From NCBI RefSeq assembly GCF_040702505.1, contig NZ_JBFBLC010000003.1, positions 310,001 to 374,000 of the forward strand: 64,000 bases of DNA. Direction: 5' to 3'. The position numbers and the translations under genes are program-made. Shown piece by piece: positions 1 to 7,098 of this stretch (positions are counted from its first letter, which is position 1; each line of letters opens with the position of its first letter). This stretch comes from Terrabacter sp040702505. Its GTDB lineage: Bacteria; Actinomycetota; Actinomycetes; Actinomycetales; Dermatophilaceae. Below the pieces are notes generated by a model. It was given only the letters and a program-made list of their open reading frames with translations, did no database searches and had not been told where the DNA came from.

Positions 1-164
1 TGCTGACGGCGATCCCCGTCCTGACCCGCAACATCGAGCACTCGAACGCCCAGCACCATGACGTCGTCGCGGCGATCCTGCACGGCGACCCGGCACGCGC
101 CCGGGCCGCCATGGAGGAGCACTGCGACGCCACCTCCGCGCTGCTGCGCGGACTTCTCGGATAG
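1..164 (+). CDS. FadR/GntR-family transcriptional regulator, C-terminal end (partial)
   Basis: Only the last 53 codons are in the window; the frame is open from the first base and stops with TAG at 162-164. The peptide has the helical pattern of the FCD ligand-binding domain of FadR-type GntR regulators: a His-rich helix (HSNAQHHDVVAAILHGD) followed by the typical ARAAMEEHC helix. It ends 11 bases before the likely start of the ligase gene and runs in the same direction, so it is probably the local regulator of the amine operon that follows. The DNA-binding half is outside the window, so subfamily and ligand cannot be judged. Confidence 0.75.
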   Translation, partial: LTAIPVLTRNIEHSNAQHHDVVAAILHGDPARARAAMEEHCDATSALLRGLLG

Positions 165-175
165 GACACGTGCAC

Positions 176-1543
176 ATGGCACCAGCACCGACCCTCACCC
201 TCGAGCGGCTCCGTGCCGAGATCGAGTCGGGCGACATCGACACGGTGGTCGTCGCGTTCACCGACATGCAGGGGCGCCTGCAGGGCAAGCGCCTGCACGG
301 CCACTACTTCCTCGACCACGTGCTCGAGGACGGCACGGAGGGCTGCAACTACCTGCTCGCCGTCGACGTCGACATGAACACCGTCGACGGCTACGCGATC
401 TCCTCGTGGGAGCGCGGCTACGGCGACATGTCCTTCGACCTCGACCTGTCGACCCTGCGGCGCACCCCCGGCAGCCGTCACTCGGCCACCGTCCAGTGCG
501 ACCTCACCTGGCTCGACGGCAGCGGCCCGGTGGTGCAGTCCCCGCGCTCGGTGCTCAAGAAGCAGGTGGAACGCGCCGCGGCCCTCGGGATGGCGGCCCA
601 CTGCGGCACGGAGCTCGAGTTCATGGTGTTCCAGGAGTCCTACGAGCAGGCCTGGGACGCGGGCTACACCGGCCTGACGCCCGCCAACCGCTACAACGTC
701 GACTACTCGATCCTCGGGGGCGACCGCGTCGAGCCGCTGCTGCGTGAGATCCGCAACGAGATGTATGCCGCGGGGGCCGTCGTCGAGAGCGCCAAGGGGG
801 AGTGCAACCTCGGCCAGCACGAGATCGGCTTCCTGTTCGATACGGCAGTGCGCACCTGCGACAACCACGTCGTCTACCGCAACGCCGCCAAGGAGATCGC
901 CGCCCACCACGGCCAGTCGATCACCTTCATGGCCAAGTTCGACCAGCGTGAGGGCAGCTCCTGCCACATCCACCTCTCGCTGCGCGGGCTGGGCGGCGAG
1001 ACGGTCTTCGCCGACGACTCGCGCGAGAACGGGCACAGCGTCCTCTTCGACCACTTCCTCGCCGGCATCCTGGCGACACAGCGCGAGCTGACCTACTTCT
1101 ACGCGCCGAACATCAACTCCTACAAGCGTTTCGCCTCGGCCAGCTTCGCACCGACCACCGTGGCGTGGGGCCGCGACAACCGCACCTGCGCGCTGCGGGT
1201 CGTCGGACACGGGTCGGCGCTGCGCGTGGAGAACCGTGTCGGCGGCGGTGACCTCAACCCGTACCTCGCCGTGGCCGCGATGCTGGCCGGGGGCCTGCAC
1301 GGCATCGAGAACGAGCTGCCCCTGGAGCCGGCCCTGCAGGGCAACGCGTACACCTGCGACAAGCCGCGCGTGCCCTCGACGCTGCAGGAGGCCCGCGACC
1401 TGCTGGCAGCCTCGTGCGTCGCCCGCGCCGCCTTCGGCGACGAGGTCGTCGACCACTACGTCAACGCCGCCGACGTCGAGATCACGGCCTTCAACGCCGC
1501 CGTCACCGACTGGGAGCGCAGGAGAGGATTCGAGCGACTGTGA
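176..1543 (+). CDS. Glutamine-synthetase-like gamma-glutamyl-amine ligase (GlnA3/GlnA4/PuuA type)
   Basis: This is a 455-residue member of the glutamine synthetase superfamily. Such ligases join glutamate to an amine instead of ammonia using ATP. The beta-grasp N-domain covers roughly residues 10-105. Catalytic-domain features include the metal-ligand glutamates of GTELEF (about 146-148), KGECNLGQHEIGF (about 208-219) and the SCHIHLS segment (about 262-268). I prefer ATG at 176, which has AGGA at 163-166; a GTG two codons earlier at 170 is also possible. The next gene overlaps its stop as GTGA. Neighbouring ALDH, SDR and PuuD-like genes argue for gamma-glutamylation of an amine rather than ordinary nitrogen assimilation. 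The exact amine is inferred, not shown. Confidence 0.85.
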   Translation: MAPAPTLTLERLRAEIESGDIDTVVVAFTDMQGRLQGKRLHGHYFLDHVLEDGTEGCNYLLAVDVDMNTVDGYAISSWERGYGDMSFDLDLSTLRRTPGSRHSATVQCDLTWLDGSGPVVQSPRSVLKKQVERAAALGMAAHCGTELEFMVFQESYEQAWDAGYTGLTPANRYNVDYSILGGDRVEPLLREIRNEMYAAGAVVESAKGECNLGQHEIGFLFDTAVRTCDNHVVYRNAAKEIAAHHGQSITFMAKFDQREGSSCHIHLSLRGLGGETVFADDSRENGHSVLFDHFLAGILATQRELTYFYAPNINSYKRFASASFAPTTVAWGRDNRTCALRVVGHGSALRVENRVGGGDLNPYLAVAAMLAGGLHGIENELPLEPALQGNAYTCDKPRVPSTLQEARDLLAASCVARAAFGDEVVDHYVNAADVEITAFNAAVTDWERRRGFERL

Positions 1544-2922
1544 CCACCACCAGCCACACCCACGACGTCCTCAACCCGGCGACCGAGGAGGTCGTCCGCT
1601 CGGTCGAGCTGGCCTCGCTCGAGCAGGCGGACGCCGCGATCGCCCGCGCCTCTACGGCAGCGCCGGCCTGGCGCGACGTGAGTCCCGCCGACCGCGGGCT
1701 GCTCCTACGCCGCTTCTCCGACCTCGTCGGCGAGCACCAGGAGGAGCTGGCCCGGCTCGAGGTGGACAACGCCGGCCACACCATCGGCAACGCCCGGTGG
1801 GAGGCCGGCAACGTCCGCGACGTCCTCGCCTACTACTCGGCAGCCCCGGAGCGGAACTTCGGGCGCCAGATCCCGGTCGCCGGCGGCATCGACGTCACCT
1901 TCCGCGAGCCCCTCGGGGTCGTCGGGATCATCGTGCCGTGGAACTTCCCGATGCCGATCGCCGGCTGGGGATTCGCGCCGGCGCTCGCGGCCGGCAACAC
2001 GGTCGTGCTCAAGCCGGCCGAGCTGACGCCGCTGACGGCCATGCGACTGGGTGAGCTCGCGCTCGAGGCGGGGATCCCCGAGGGCGTGCTCACGGTCGTG
2101 CCGGGTCGCGGCGACGTCGTGGGGGACCGGTTCGTCACGCACCCCGACGTGCGCAAGGTCTGCTTCACCGGCTCCACCGCGGTCGGGCAGCGGATCATGC
2201 GAGGAGCCGCCGACCAGGTCAAGCGGGTCACCCTCGAGCTCGGCGGCAAGAGCGCCAATCTCGTCTTCGCCGACGCCGACGTCGAGCTGGCTGCGGCGCG
2301 GGCGCCCTACGGTGTCTTCGACAACGCCGGCCAGGACTGCTGCGCCCGCAGCCGCATCCTCGTGGAACGCAGCGTCTTCGACTCGTTCATGGAGCACTTC
2401 GAGACCGCGGTGCGCGGCGTCGTCGTCACCGACCCGAGCGACGAGTCGGCGGAGATGGGACCGCTCATCAGCGCCGGCCAGCGCGACCGGGTCCGCTCCT
2501 ACGTCGAGGGGGCCGGGGGTCAGGTCGAGGTGGCCTTCCGGGGTGACGCCCCCGACGGCGCCGGCTACTGGTACCCGCCGACCGTCGTCCTGCCACGCTC
2601 GACGAGCGACCGCGTGTGGCAGGAGGAGGTCTTCGGTCCCGTCGTCGCCGTGATGCCGTTCGACGACGAGGCCGACGCGGTCGCCAAGGCCAACGACACG
2701 GCATACGGCCTCTCGGGGTCGATCTGGACGCGCGACATCGCCCGCGGGCTGCGCGTGGCCCGCGGCGTCGAGGCGGGCAACCTCTCGGTCAACTCGCACA
2801 GCAGCGTGCGCTACTCGACCCCTTTCGGTGGCTTCAAGCAGAGCGGGATCGGGCGGGAGCTGGGGCCCGACGCGCTCGAGGCCTTCACCGAGGTCAAGAA
2901 CGTCTTCATCTCCACCGACTGA
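1540..2922 (+). CDS. Aldehyde dehydrogenase (PuuC-like, NAD(P)-dependent)
   Basis: This is a 460-residue aldehyde dehydrogenase. It shows the cofactor-site segment VPWNFPMPIAGW, the FTGSTAVGQ loop, the general-base glutamate in LELGGKS, and the nucleophile Cys267 in GQDCC; the usual C-terminal EEVFGPVV and GGFKQSGIGRE motifs are also present. The frame is open further upstream, but GTG at 1540 overlaps the ligase TGA and gives the normal family N-terminus. In the operon it should oxidise a gamma-glutamylated aldehyde to the acid before the hydrolase at 3768 releases glutamate. Substrate identity is inferred from neighbours. Confidence 0.88.
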   Translation: MTTTSHTHDVLNPATEEVVRSVELASLEQADAAIARASTAAPAWRDVSPADRGLLLRRFSDLVGEHQEELARLEVDNAGHTIGNARWEAGNVRDVLAYYSAAPERNFGRQIPVAGGIDVTFREPLGVVGIIVPWNFPMPIAGWGFAPALAAGNTVVLKPAELTPLTAMRLGELALEAGIPEGVLTVVPGRGDVVGDRFVTHPDVRKVCFTGSTAVGQRIMRGAADQVKRVTLELGGKSANLVFADADVELAAARAPYGVFDNAGQDCCARSRILVERSVFDSFMEHFETAVRGVVVTDPSDESAEMGPLISAGQRDRVRSYVEGAGGQVEVAFRGDAPDGAGYWYPPTVVLPRSTSDRVWQEEVFGPVVAVMPFDDEADAVAKANDTAYGLSGSIWTRDIARGLRVARGVEAGNLSVNSHSSVRYSTPFGGFKQSGIGRELGPDALEAFTEVKNVFISTD

Positions 2923-2973
2923 CGCTCACCACGCACCCACCACCAAGAACCACTGGGCTAGAAGGAGATCCAC

Positions 2974-3741
2974 ATGGCAGGCAGGCTCGACGGCAAGGTC
3001 GCGGTCATCACGGGCGGGTGCTCCGGCATCGGCCTGGCGACCGTGCGGCGGTTCGCCGAGGAGGGCGCCAAGGTCGTCATCGGCGACCTCGACGAGGCGA
3101 ACGGTCCGCGGATCGCCGACGAGGTGGGCGGCACCTTCGTGCGCGTCGACGTCGTGAGCAAGGAGGACGTCGACGCGCTCTTCCGCACGGCCAAGGAGAC
3201 CTACGGGTCGGTCGACATCGCCTTCAACAACGCCGGCATCAGCCCGCCCGAGGACGACTCGATCCTCGACACCGACCTCGACGCCTGGCGCAAGGTGCAG
3301 GAGGTCAACCTCACGTCCGTCTACCTGTGCTGCAAGGCCGCGCTGCCCCACATGCTCGAGCAGGGCAAGGGCTCCATCATCAACACGGCGTCCTTCGTGG
3401 CCGTCATGGGCGCGGCGACCTCGCAGATCTCCTACAGCGCCAGCAAGGGCGGCGTGCTGTCGATGAGCCGGGAGCTCGGCGTGCAGTTCGCCCGCCAGGG
3501 CGTCCGCGTCAACGCCCTGTGCCCGGGACCGGTCAACACCCCCCTGCTGCAGGAGCTCTTCGCCAAGGACGAGGAGCGGGCCGCGCGCCGGCTCGTCCAC
3601 GTGCCGATGGGCCGGTTCGGCGAGCCCGAGGAGATGGCCAACGCGGTGCTCTTCCTCGCCTCCGACGAGTCGAGCTTCATCACCGCGTCCACGTTCCTCG
3701 TCGACGGCGGCATCTCCGGCGCCTACGTCACCCCGCTCTGA
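2974..3741 (+). CDS. Short-chain dehydrogenase/reductase (SDR family)
   Basis: This is a classical SDR of 255 residues. The nucleotide-binding TGGCSGIG is at 13-20 and NNAGIS follows. The catalytic Ser140 (NTAS), Tyr154 and Lys158 (YSASK) are all present, and VDGG closes the protein. AAGGAG sits upstream of the ATG. Proteins like this are often labelled 3-oxoacyl-ACP reductase, but no fatty-acid genes are near. Here it lies between an aldehyde dehydrogenase and a PuuD-like hydrolase, where the E. coli Puu pathway uses an FAD oxidase. An alcohol dehydrogenase role on a gamma-glutamylated amino alcohol would fit the position (inference). Confidence 0.85.
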   Translation: MAGRLDGKVAVITGGCSGIGLATVRRFAEEGAKVVIGDLDEANGPRIADEVGGTFVRVDVVSKEDVDALFRTAKETYGSVDIAFNNAGISPPEDDSILDTDLDAWRKVQEVNLTSVYLCCKAALPHMLEQGKGSIINTASFVAVMGAATSQISYSASKGGVLSMSRELGVQFARQGVRVNALCPGPVNTPLLQELFAKDEERAARRLVHVPMGRFGEPEEMANAVLFLASDESSFITASTFLVDGGISGAYVTPL

Positions 3742-3767
3742 GGGTGCGGATCGGGTAGGAGGGCGGC

Positions 3768-4511
3768 ATGGGTCGTCCCGTCATCGGCATCACCGCCTAC
3801 GTCGAGCGCGCGTCCTGGGGTCACTGGGTCGACGTGCCCGGCGCCCTGGTGCCGCACCGCTACGTGCGCCAGGTCGAGGACGCCGGAGGCATCGCGGTGG
3901 TCATCCCGCCGCGGGAGGACGCGGACGAGGACACCGCCCAGGCGATCCTCGACCGCCTCGACGGCATCATCCTGGCGGGAGGCGTGGACGTCGCCCCGGA
4001 GCTGTACGCCGATGAGCGCCACGCCTCCGTGCAGGCCTCCCGCCCCGACCGGGACTCCACCGAGCTGGCGCTCGCCCGCGCCACCGCGGAGAGCGACCTG
4101 CCGGTGCTCGGCATCTGCCGGGGCATGCAGGTGATGGCCGTGGCAGCCGGCGGGCTGCTCGAGCAGCACGTGCCGGACCGCGTCGGGCACGACGAGCACT
4201 CGCCGGGCCCCGCGACCTACGGCAGCCACGCGGTGCGGACGGTGCCGGGCTCCCGGCTGGCCGACCTGCTGGGTGAGCAGGTGGAGGTGCCGAGCTACCA
4301 CCACCAGTCGGTGCTGACGCATCCGGGCTACGGGGCCTCCGCGTGGGCCGACGACGGCACGCTCGAGGCGATGGAGGACCCGGCTGCCTTCTTCCGCCTA
4401 GCGGTGCAGTGGCACCCGGAGGTCGGCACCGACCCCCGGCTGTTCCAGGCCCTCGTCGCGGCCGCCCGCGTGCGGGGTCGCCGGGTGAGCCGAACGCCGG
4501 GATGCTCCTGA
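3768..4511 (+). CDS. Gamma-glutamyl-gamma-aminobutyrate hydrolase family protein (PuuD-like class I amidotransferase)
   Basis: This is a 247-residue peptidase C26 family protein. The nucleophile Cys117 lies in LGICRGMQ, and the second catalytic segment VQWHPEV supplies His216 and Glu218. AGGAGG stands just ahead of the ATG. The family cleaves the gamma-glutamyl amide bond, so in this operon it should release glutamate from the oxidised gamma-glutamyl product and close the cycle begun by the ligase at 176. It is the last gene of the operon. No hairpin follows immediately; the first strong terminator downstream belongs to the cimA leader. Confidence 0.88.
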   Translation: MGRPVIGITAYVERASWGHWVDVPGALVPHRYVRQVEDAGGIAVVIPPREDADEDTAQAILDRLDGIILAGGVDVAPELYADERHASVQASRPDRDSTELALARATAESDLPVLGICRGMQVMAVAAGGLLEQHVPDRVGHDEHSPGPATYGSHAVRTVPGSRLADLLGEQVEVPSYHHQSVLTHPGYGASAWADDGTLEAMEDPAAFFRLAVQWHPEVGTDPRLFQALVAAARVRGRRVSRTPGCS

Positions 4512-4563
4512 GACAGCGGTCCCACCATCCGGACCCGGGGTGCCGCGCGCCGTCGCTGACCCC

Positions 4564-4569
4564 TACGGT
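4564..4569 (+). promoter_or_regulatory. Candidate -10 box (TACGGT) for the cimA leader transcript
   Basis: TACGGT is followed by exactly six bases and then GTG at 4576, the same spacing seen at many other starts in this window. Transcription would begin at or next to the GTG, so the leader peptide would be translated from a leaderless end. No convincing -35 box is visible about 17 bases upstream. Confidence 0.55.
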
Positions 4570-4575
4570 GAGCGG

Positions 4576-4620
4576 GTGATGAAGCGACCCGTGCCCACCG
4601 GCACCCTCATTATCGAATAG
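4576..4620 (+). CDS. Putative cimA leader peptide (14 codons, ending Leu-Ile-Ile-Glu)
   Basis: The frame from GTG 4576 reads MMKRPVPTGTLIIE and stops at TAG 4618-4620. Codons 11 to 13 are CTC-ATT-ATC (Leu-Ile-Ile); ATT is a rare codon in such a G+C-rich genome. The stop is immediately followed by a 10-bp hairpin and then an intrinsic terminator, all before cimA, whose product feeds isoleucine synthesis. This is the arrangement of ribosome-stalling attenuation. A leader peptide made without a ribosome-binding site is known from Corynebacterium ilvBNC. I could not draw a convincing antiterminator pairing by hand. Confidence 0.6.
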   Translation: MMKRPVPTGTLIIE

Positions 4621-4644
4621 CGCGACGAGCACCCCTCGTCGCGC
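4620..4644 (+). promoter_or_regulatory. Attenuator hairpin following the leader-peptide stop
   Basis: GCGCGACGAG (4620-4629) pairs perfectly with CTCGTCGCGC (4635-4644) around a 5-base loop. Its 5' arm begins at the last base of the leader stop codon, so a ribosome halted on the Ile codons or at the stop would cover part of it. It is separated from the terminator stem by one base. Confidence 0.6.
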
Positions 4645-4645
4645 A

Positions 4646-4676
4646 GACCTCCCAACCCTGGGGGGTCTTTTTGTTT
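4646..4676 (+). terminator. Intrinsic terminator in the cimA leader
   Basis: GACCTCCC (4646-4653) pairs with GGGGGGTC (4660-4667) over 8 bp with one G-U pair and a 6-base loop. TTTTTGTTT follows directly. It is the clearest factor-independent terminator in the window and lies 138 bases before the cimA start, hence inside its leader. It may also end readthrough from the upstream hydrolase gene. Confidence 0.75.
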
Positions 4677-4765
4677 CCCGAGACACCCCCGAGGGAGACG
4701 CGCGAAGGCCACCACCCCGGCCGCCGCCACAAGAGAAGAGACCGGGACGCGAGACCACAACCCGC

Positions 4766-4791
4766 GCCGACCGCCCCTGACGGCGGTCGGC
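4766..4791. promoter_or_regulatory. Perfect 10-bp inverted repeat upstream of cimA
   Basis: GCCGACCGCC and GGCGGTCGGC are separated by six bases and end 23 bases before the cimA ATG. It could be an operator or an mRNA hairpin. Nothing in the window identifies a binding protein. Confidence 0.4.
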
Positions 4792-4813
4792 CGCATCCCC
4801 GAGATCGAGGACA

Positions 4814-6403
4814 ATGAAGGTCATGGAAGCGCTGCACGTCTACGACACCACCCTGCGCGACGGCGCCCAGCAGGAGGGTCTCAACCTGTCGGTGTCGGAC
4901 AAGCTCGCCATCGCCGCGCTGCTCGACGATCTCGGGGTCGACTTCATCGAGGGTGGCTGGCCGGGCGCGAACCCGAAGGACACCGAGTTCTTCGAGCGCG
5001 CGCAGACCGAGCTGCAGCTGCGGCACGCGACGCTCGCGGCCTTCGGCGCCACCCGGCGCGCCGGTGGCTCGGCGGCCCAGGACCCCCTCGTACGCGCCCT
5101 GCTCGACTCGGGGGCCTCCACCGTCTGCCTCGTGGCCAAGTCGCACACCGGGCACGTCGAGCGGGCCCTGCGCACGACGCTCGAGGAGAACCTCGAGATG
5201 GTGCGCGACACGGTCAGCCACCTCGTCGCGGCCGGACGCCGGGTCTTCGTGGACTGCGAGCACTTCTTCGACGGCTGGCGCCTCGACCGCGACTACGCCC
5301 TGTCGGTGGTGCGCACCGCGCACGAGGCCGGCGCCGAGGTCGTGGTGCTCTGCGACACGAACGGCGGCATGCTGCCGCACCAGGTCGAGGAGGTCGTCGC
5401 CGACGTCATCGCCTCGACCGGTGCCCGTATCGGGGCGCACTGCCACAACGACACCGGTTGCGCCGCAGCCAACTCCGTCGCCGCGGTGCGTGCCGGTGCC
5501 ACCCACGTGCAGGGCACCGTCAACGGCTACGGCGAGCGCACCGGCAACGCCGACCTCATCACCGTGGCGGCCAACCTGCAGCTCAAGCTGGGCCTCGAGG
5601 CGATGGACCCCACGTCCCTGCAGCGGGCCACGCACATCGCGCACGCCATCAGCGAGGTCACCAACGTCCCGGCCTACAGCCGCCAGCCCTACGTCGGGGC
5701 CAGCGCCTTCGCGCACAAGGCCGGGCTGCACGCGAGCGCCCTGAAGGTCGACCCCGACCTCTACCAGCACCTCGACCCGGCGCTCGTCGGCAACGGCATG
5801 CGCACGCTGGTCTCCGACATGGCCGGACGCGCCAGCATCGAGCTCAAGGCCCGCGAAGCGGGTCTCGACGTGTCGGACCGCCCCGACATCGTGGCGTCGG
5901 TGCTCGCCGAGGTGAAGGCGCTCGAGCTGCGCGGCTGGACCTTCGACGCGGCCGACGCGACGGTCGAGCTGATGCTGCGCGAGGCGCTCGACCCCGGCTG
6001 CACCGACTACTTCGAGGTGGAGTCGTGGCGGGTCATCACCGACTCGTCGGGGGAGGGGGACGCCACCTCCGAGGCCACCGTCAAGCTGCGGGCCGGCGGT
6101 GCCCGCCTCATCGCCACCGGCGAGGGCAACGGCCCGGTCAACGCCCTCGACCACGCGCTGCGCGAGGCCCTCACCCGGGCCTACCCCGAGATCGAGAAGA
6201 TCGAGCTCATCGACTTCAAGGTGCGCATCCTGGACGCCTCGCACGGCACCGATGCAGTGACCCGGGTGCTCATCGAGACCTCGGACGGCGAGACGTCATG
6301 GGACACCATCGGGGTCGCGGGCTCGATCCTCGCCGCCTCGTGGCGGGCGCTCACCGACGGCATCGTCCACGGTCTGCTCCGTCAGGGTGTGCCGCGGCGC
6401 TGA
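4814..6403 (+). CDS. cimA: Citramalate synthase / 2-isopropylmalate synthase-family protein
   Basis: This 529-residue protein begins with the HMGL-type TIM-barrel signature DTTLRDGAQ and has the metal-binding GAHCHNDTGCAAAN and the QGTVNGYGERTGNADL segment. The LeuA-type regulatory domain covers about 400-529. Length and N-terminus fit the citramalate synthase subfamily, which condenses pyruvate and acetyl-CoA for the threonine-independent route to isoleucine; leuCD further along the window would serve the next steps. ATG 4814 and ATG 4823 are both possible starts; GAGGA at 4807 is better spaced for the second. The gene ends with a 22-bp convergent overlap with bioD. A leader-peptide attenuator probably controls it. 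Confidence 0.85.
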   Translation: MKVMEALHVYDTTLRDGAQQEGLNLSVSDKLAIAALLDDLGVDFIEGGWPGANPKDTEFFERAQTELQLRHATLAAFGATRRAGGSAAQDPLVRALLDSGASTVCLVAKSHTGHVERALRTTLEENLEMVRDTVSHLVAAGRRVFVDCEHFFDGWRLDRDYALSVVRTAHEAGAEVVVLCDTNGGMLPHQVEEVVADVIASTGARIGAHCHNDTGCAAANSVAAVRAGATHVQGTVNGYGERTGNADLITVAANLQLKLGLEAMDPTSLQRATHIAHAISEVTNVPAYSRQPYVGASAFAHKAGLHASALKVDPDLYQHLDPALVGNGMRTLVSDMAGRASIELKAREAGLDVSDRPDIVASVLAEVKALELRGWTFDAADATVELMLREALDPGCTDYFEVESWRVITDSSGEGDATSEATVKLRAGGARLIATGEGNGPVNALDHALREALTRAYPEIEKIELIDFKVRILDASHGTDAVTRVLIETSDGETSWDTIGVAGSILAASWRALTDGIVHGLLRQGVPRR

Positions 6404-7098
6404 GCCAGTCGGGTGGCCATCCCGGGCAGCCAGGTCGGGGCGCTCGCCCGGAAGGCGTCGGCGCTCGACCGAGGCGCGCCCAGGGGGATGGCGCCGAGCA
6501 GCCCCTCGGGCAGCCCGGCGATGTAGTCGCGGTTCGTCGTCTCGATGATGCCGGGCTCGTCCGGCCAGGCGCCGATGACCACCCCGAGCTGGGGGATCCC
6601 CCTGTGTGCCAGGGCCTCCCGTGTCAGCATCGTGTGGTTGAGCGTGCCGAGAGCGCTGCGCGCCACGATCAGGACGCCTGCGTCGGGCAGGCACGCCGTT
6701 AGGTCGGCAAGGGTCTCCGCGGCCTCGGTGAGCTCCACGAGCAGCCCGCCGGCGCCCTCGACGACGACGAGGTCCGTCCGCGCCGCCAGGCCGGTGACCG
6801 CACCGACGTGCTCGGCGAGCGTCGGCAGCGTCGCACCCTCGAGCCCTGCCGCCGGCCGGGGCGCCATCGGCGCTCGCAGCCGCACTCCTTCCGACGTCGT
6901 GGCGCCGGTGAGCCGCTCCACCTCGGCCATGTCGCCCGGCTCGCCGGGTGCCACGCCCGTCTGTGTTGGTTTGTATGCCGTCACGCGCAGTCCCGTGGCC
7001 TGCGCCGCTGCCACGACCGCAGCCGTGACCACCGTCTTGCCCACGTCGGTGTCGGTGCCCGTGACGACGACGATCCGGGGCAGGGGTGCCTCAGTCAT
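6382..7098 (-). CDS. bioD: Dethiobiotin synthetase
   Basis: BioD forms the ureido ring of dethiobiotin from 7,8-diaminopelargonic acid, CO2 and ATP. The 238-residue protein starts with the P-loop GTDTDVGKT and contains the substrate-side YKPTQTG and the VVEGAGGLLVEL segment typical of the family. It is the last gene of the bioBAFD operon; its ATG overlaps the end of bioF by 8 bases, so translation is probably coupled. Its tail overlaps the convergent cimA by 22 bases. Confidence 0.93.
   Translation of the reverse strand: MTEAPLPRIVVVTGTDTDVGKTVVTAAVVAAAQATGLRVTAYKPTQTGVAPGEPGDMAEVERLTGATTSEGVRLRAPMAPRPAAGLEGATLPTLAEHVGAVTGLAARTDLVVVEGAGGLLVELTEAAETLADLTACLPDAGVLIVARSALGTLNHTMLTREALAHRGIPQLGVVIGAWPDEPGIIETTNRDYIAGLPEGLLGAIPLGAPRSSADAFRASAPTWLPGMATRLAQRRGTP

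Noticed and set aside
2616..3758. Long plus-strand frame across the end of the aldehyde dehydrogenase and the SDR gene
   Set aside because: Out of frame with both real genes and strongly Arg/Gly biased; a shadow frame.
4512..4813. T-box riboswitch ahead of cimA
   Set aside because: No T-box sequence UGGNACCGCG-like core is visible. The leader-peptide codons plus terminator explain the region better.
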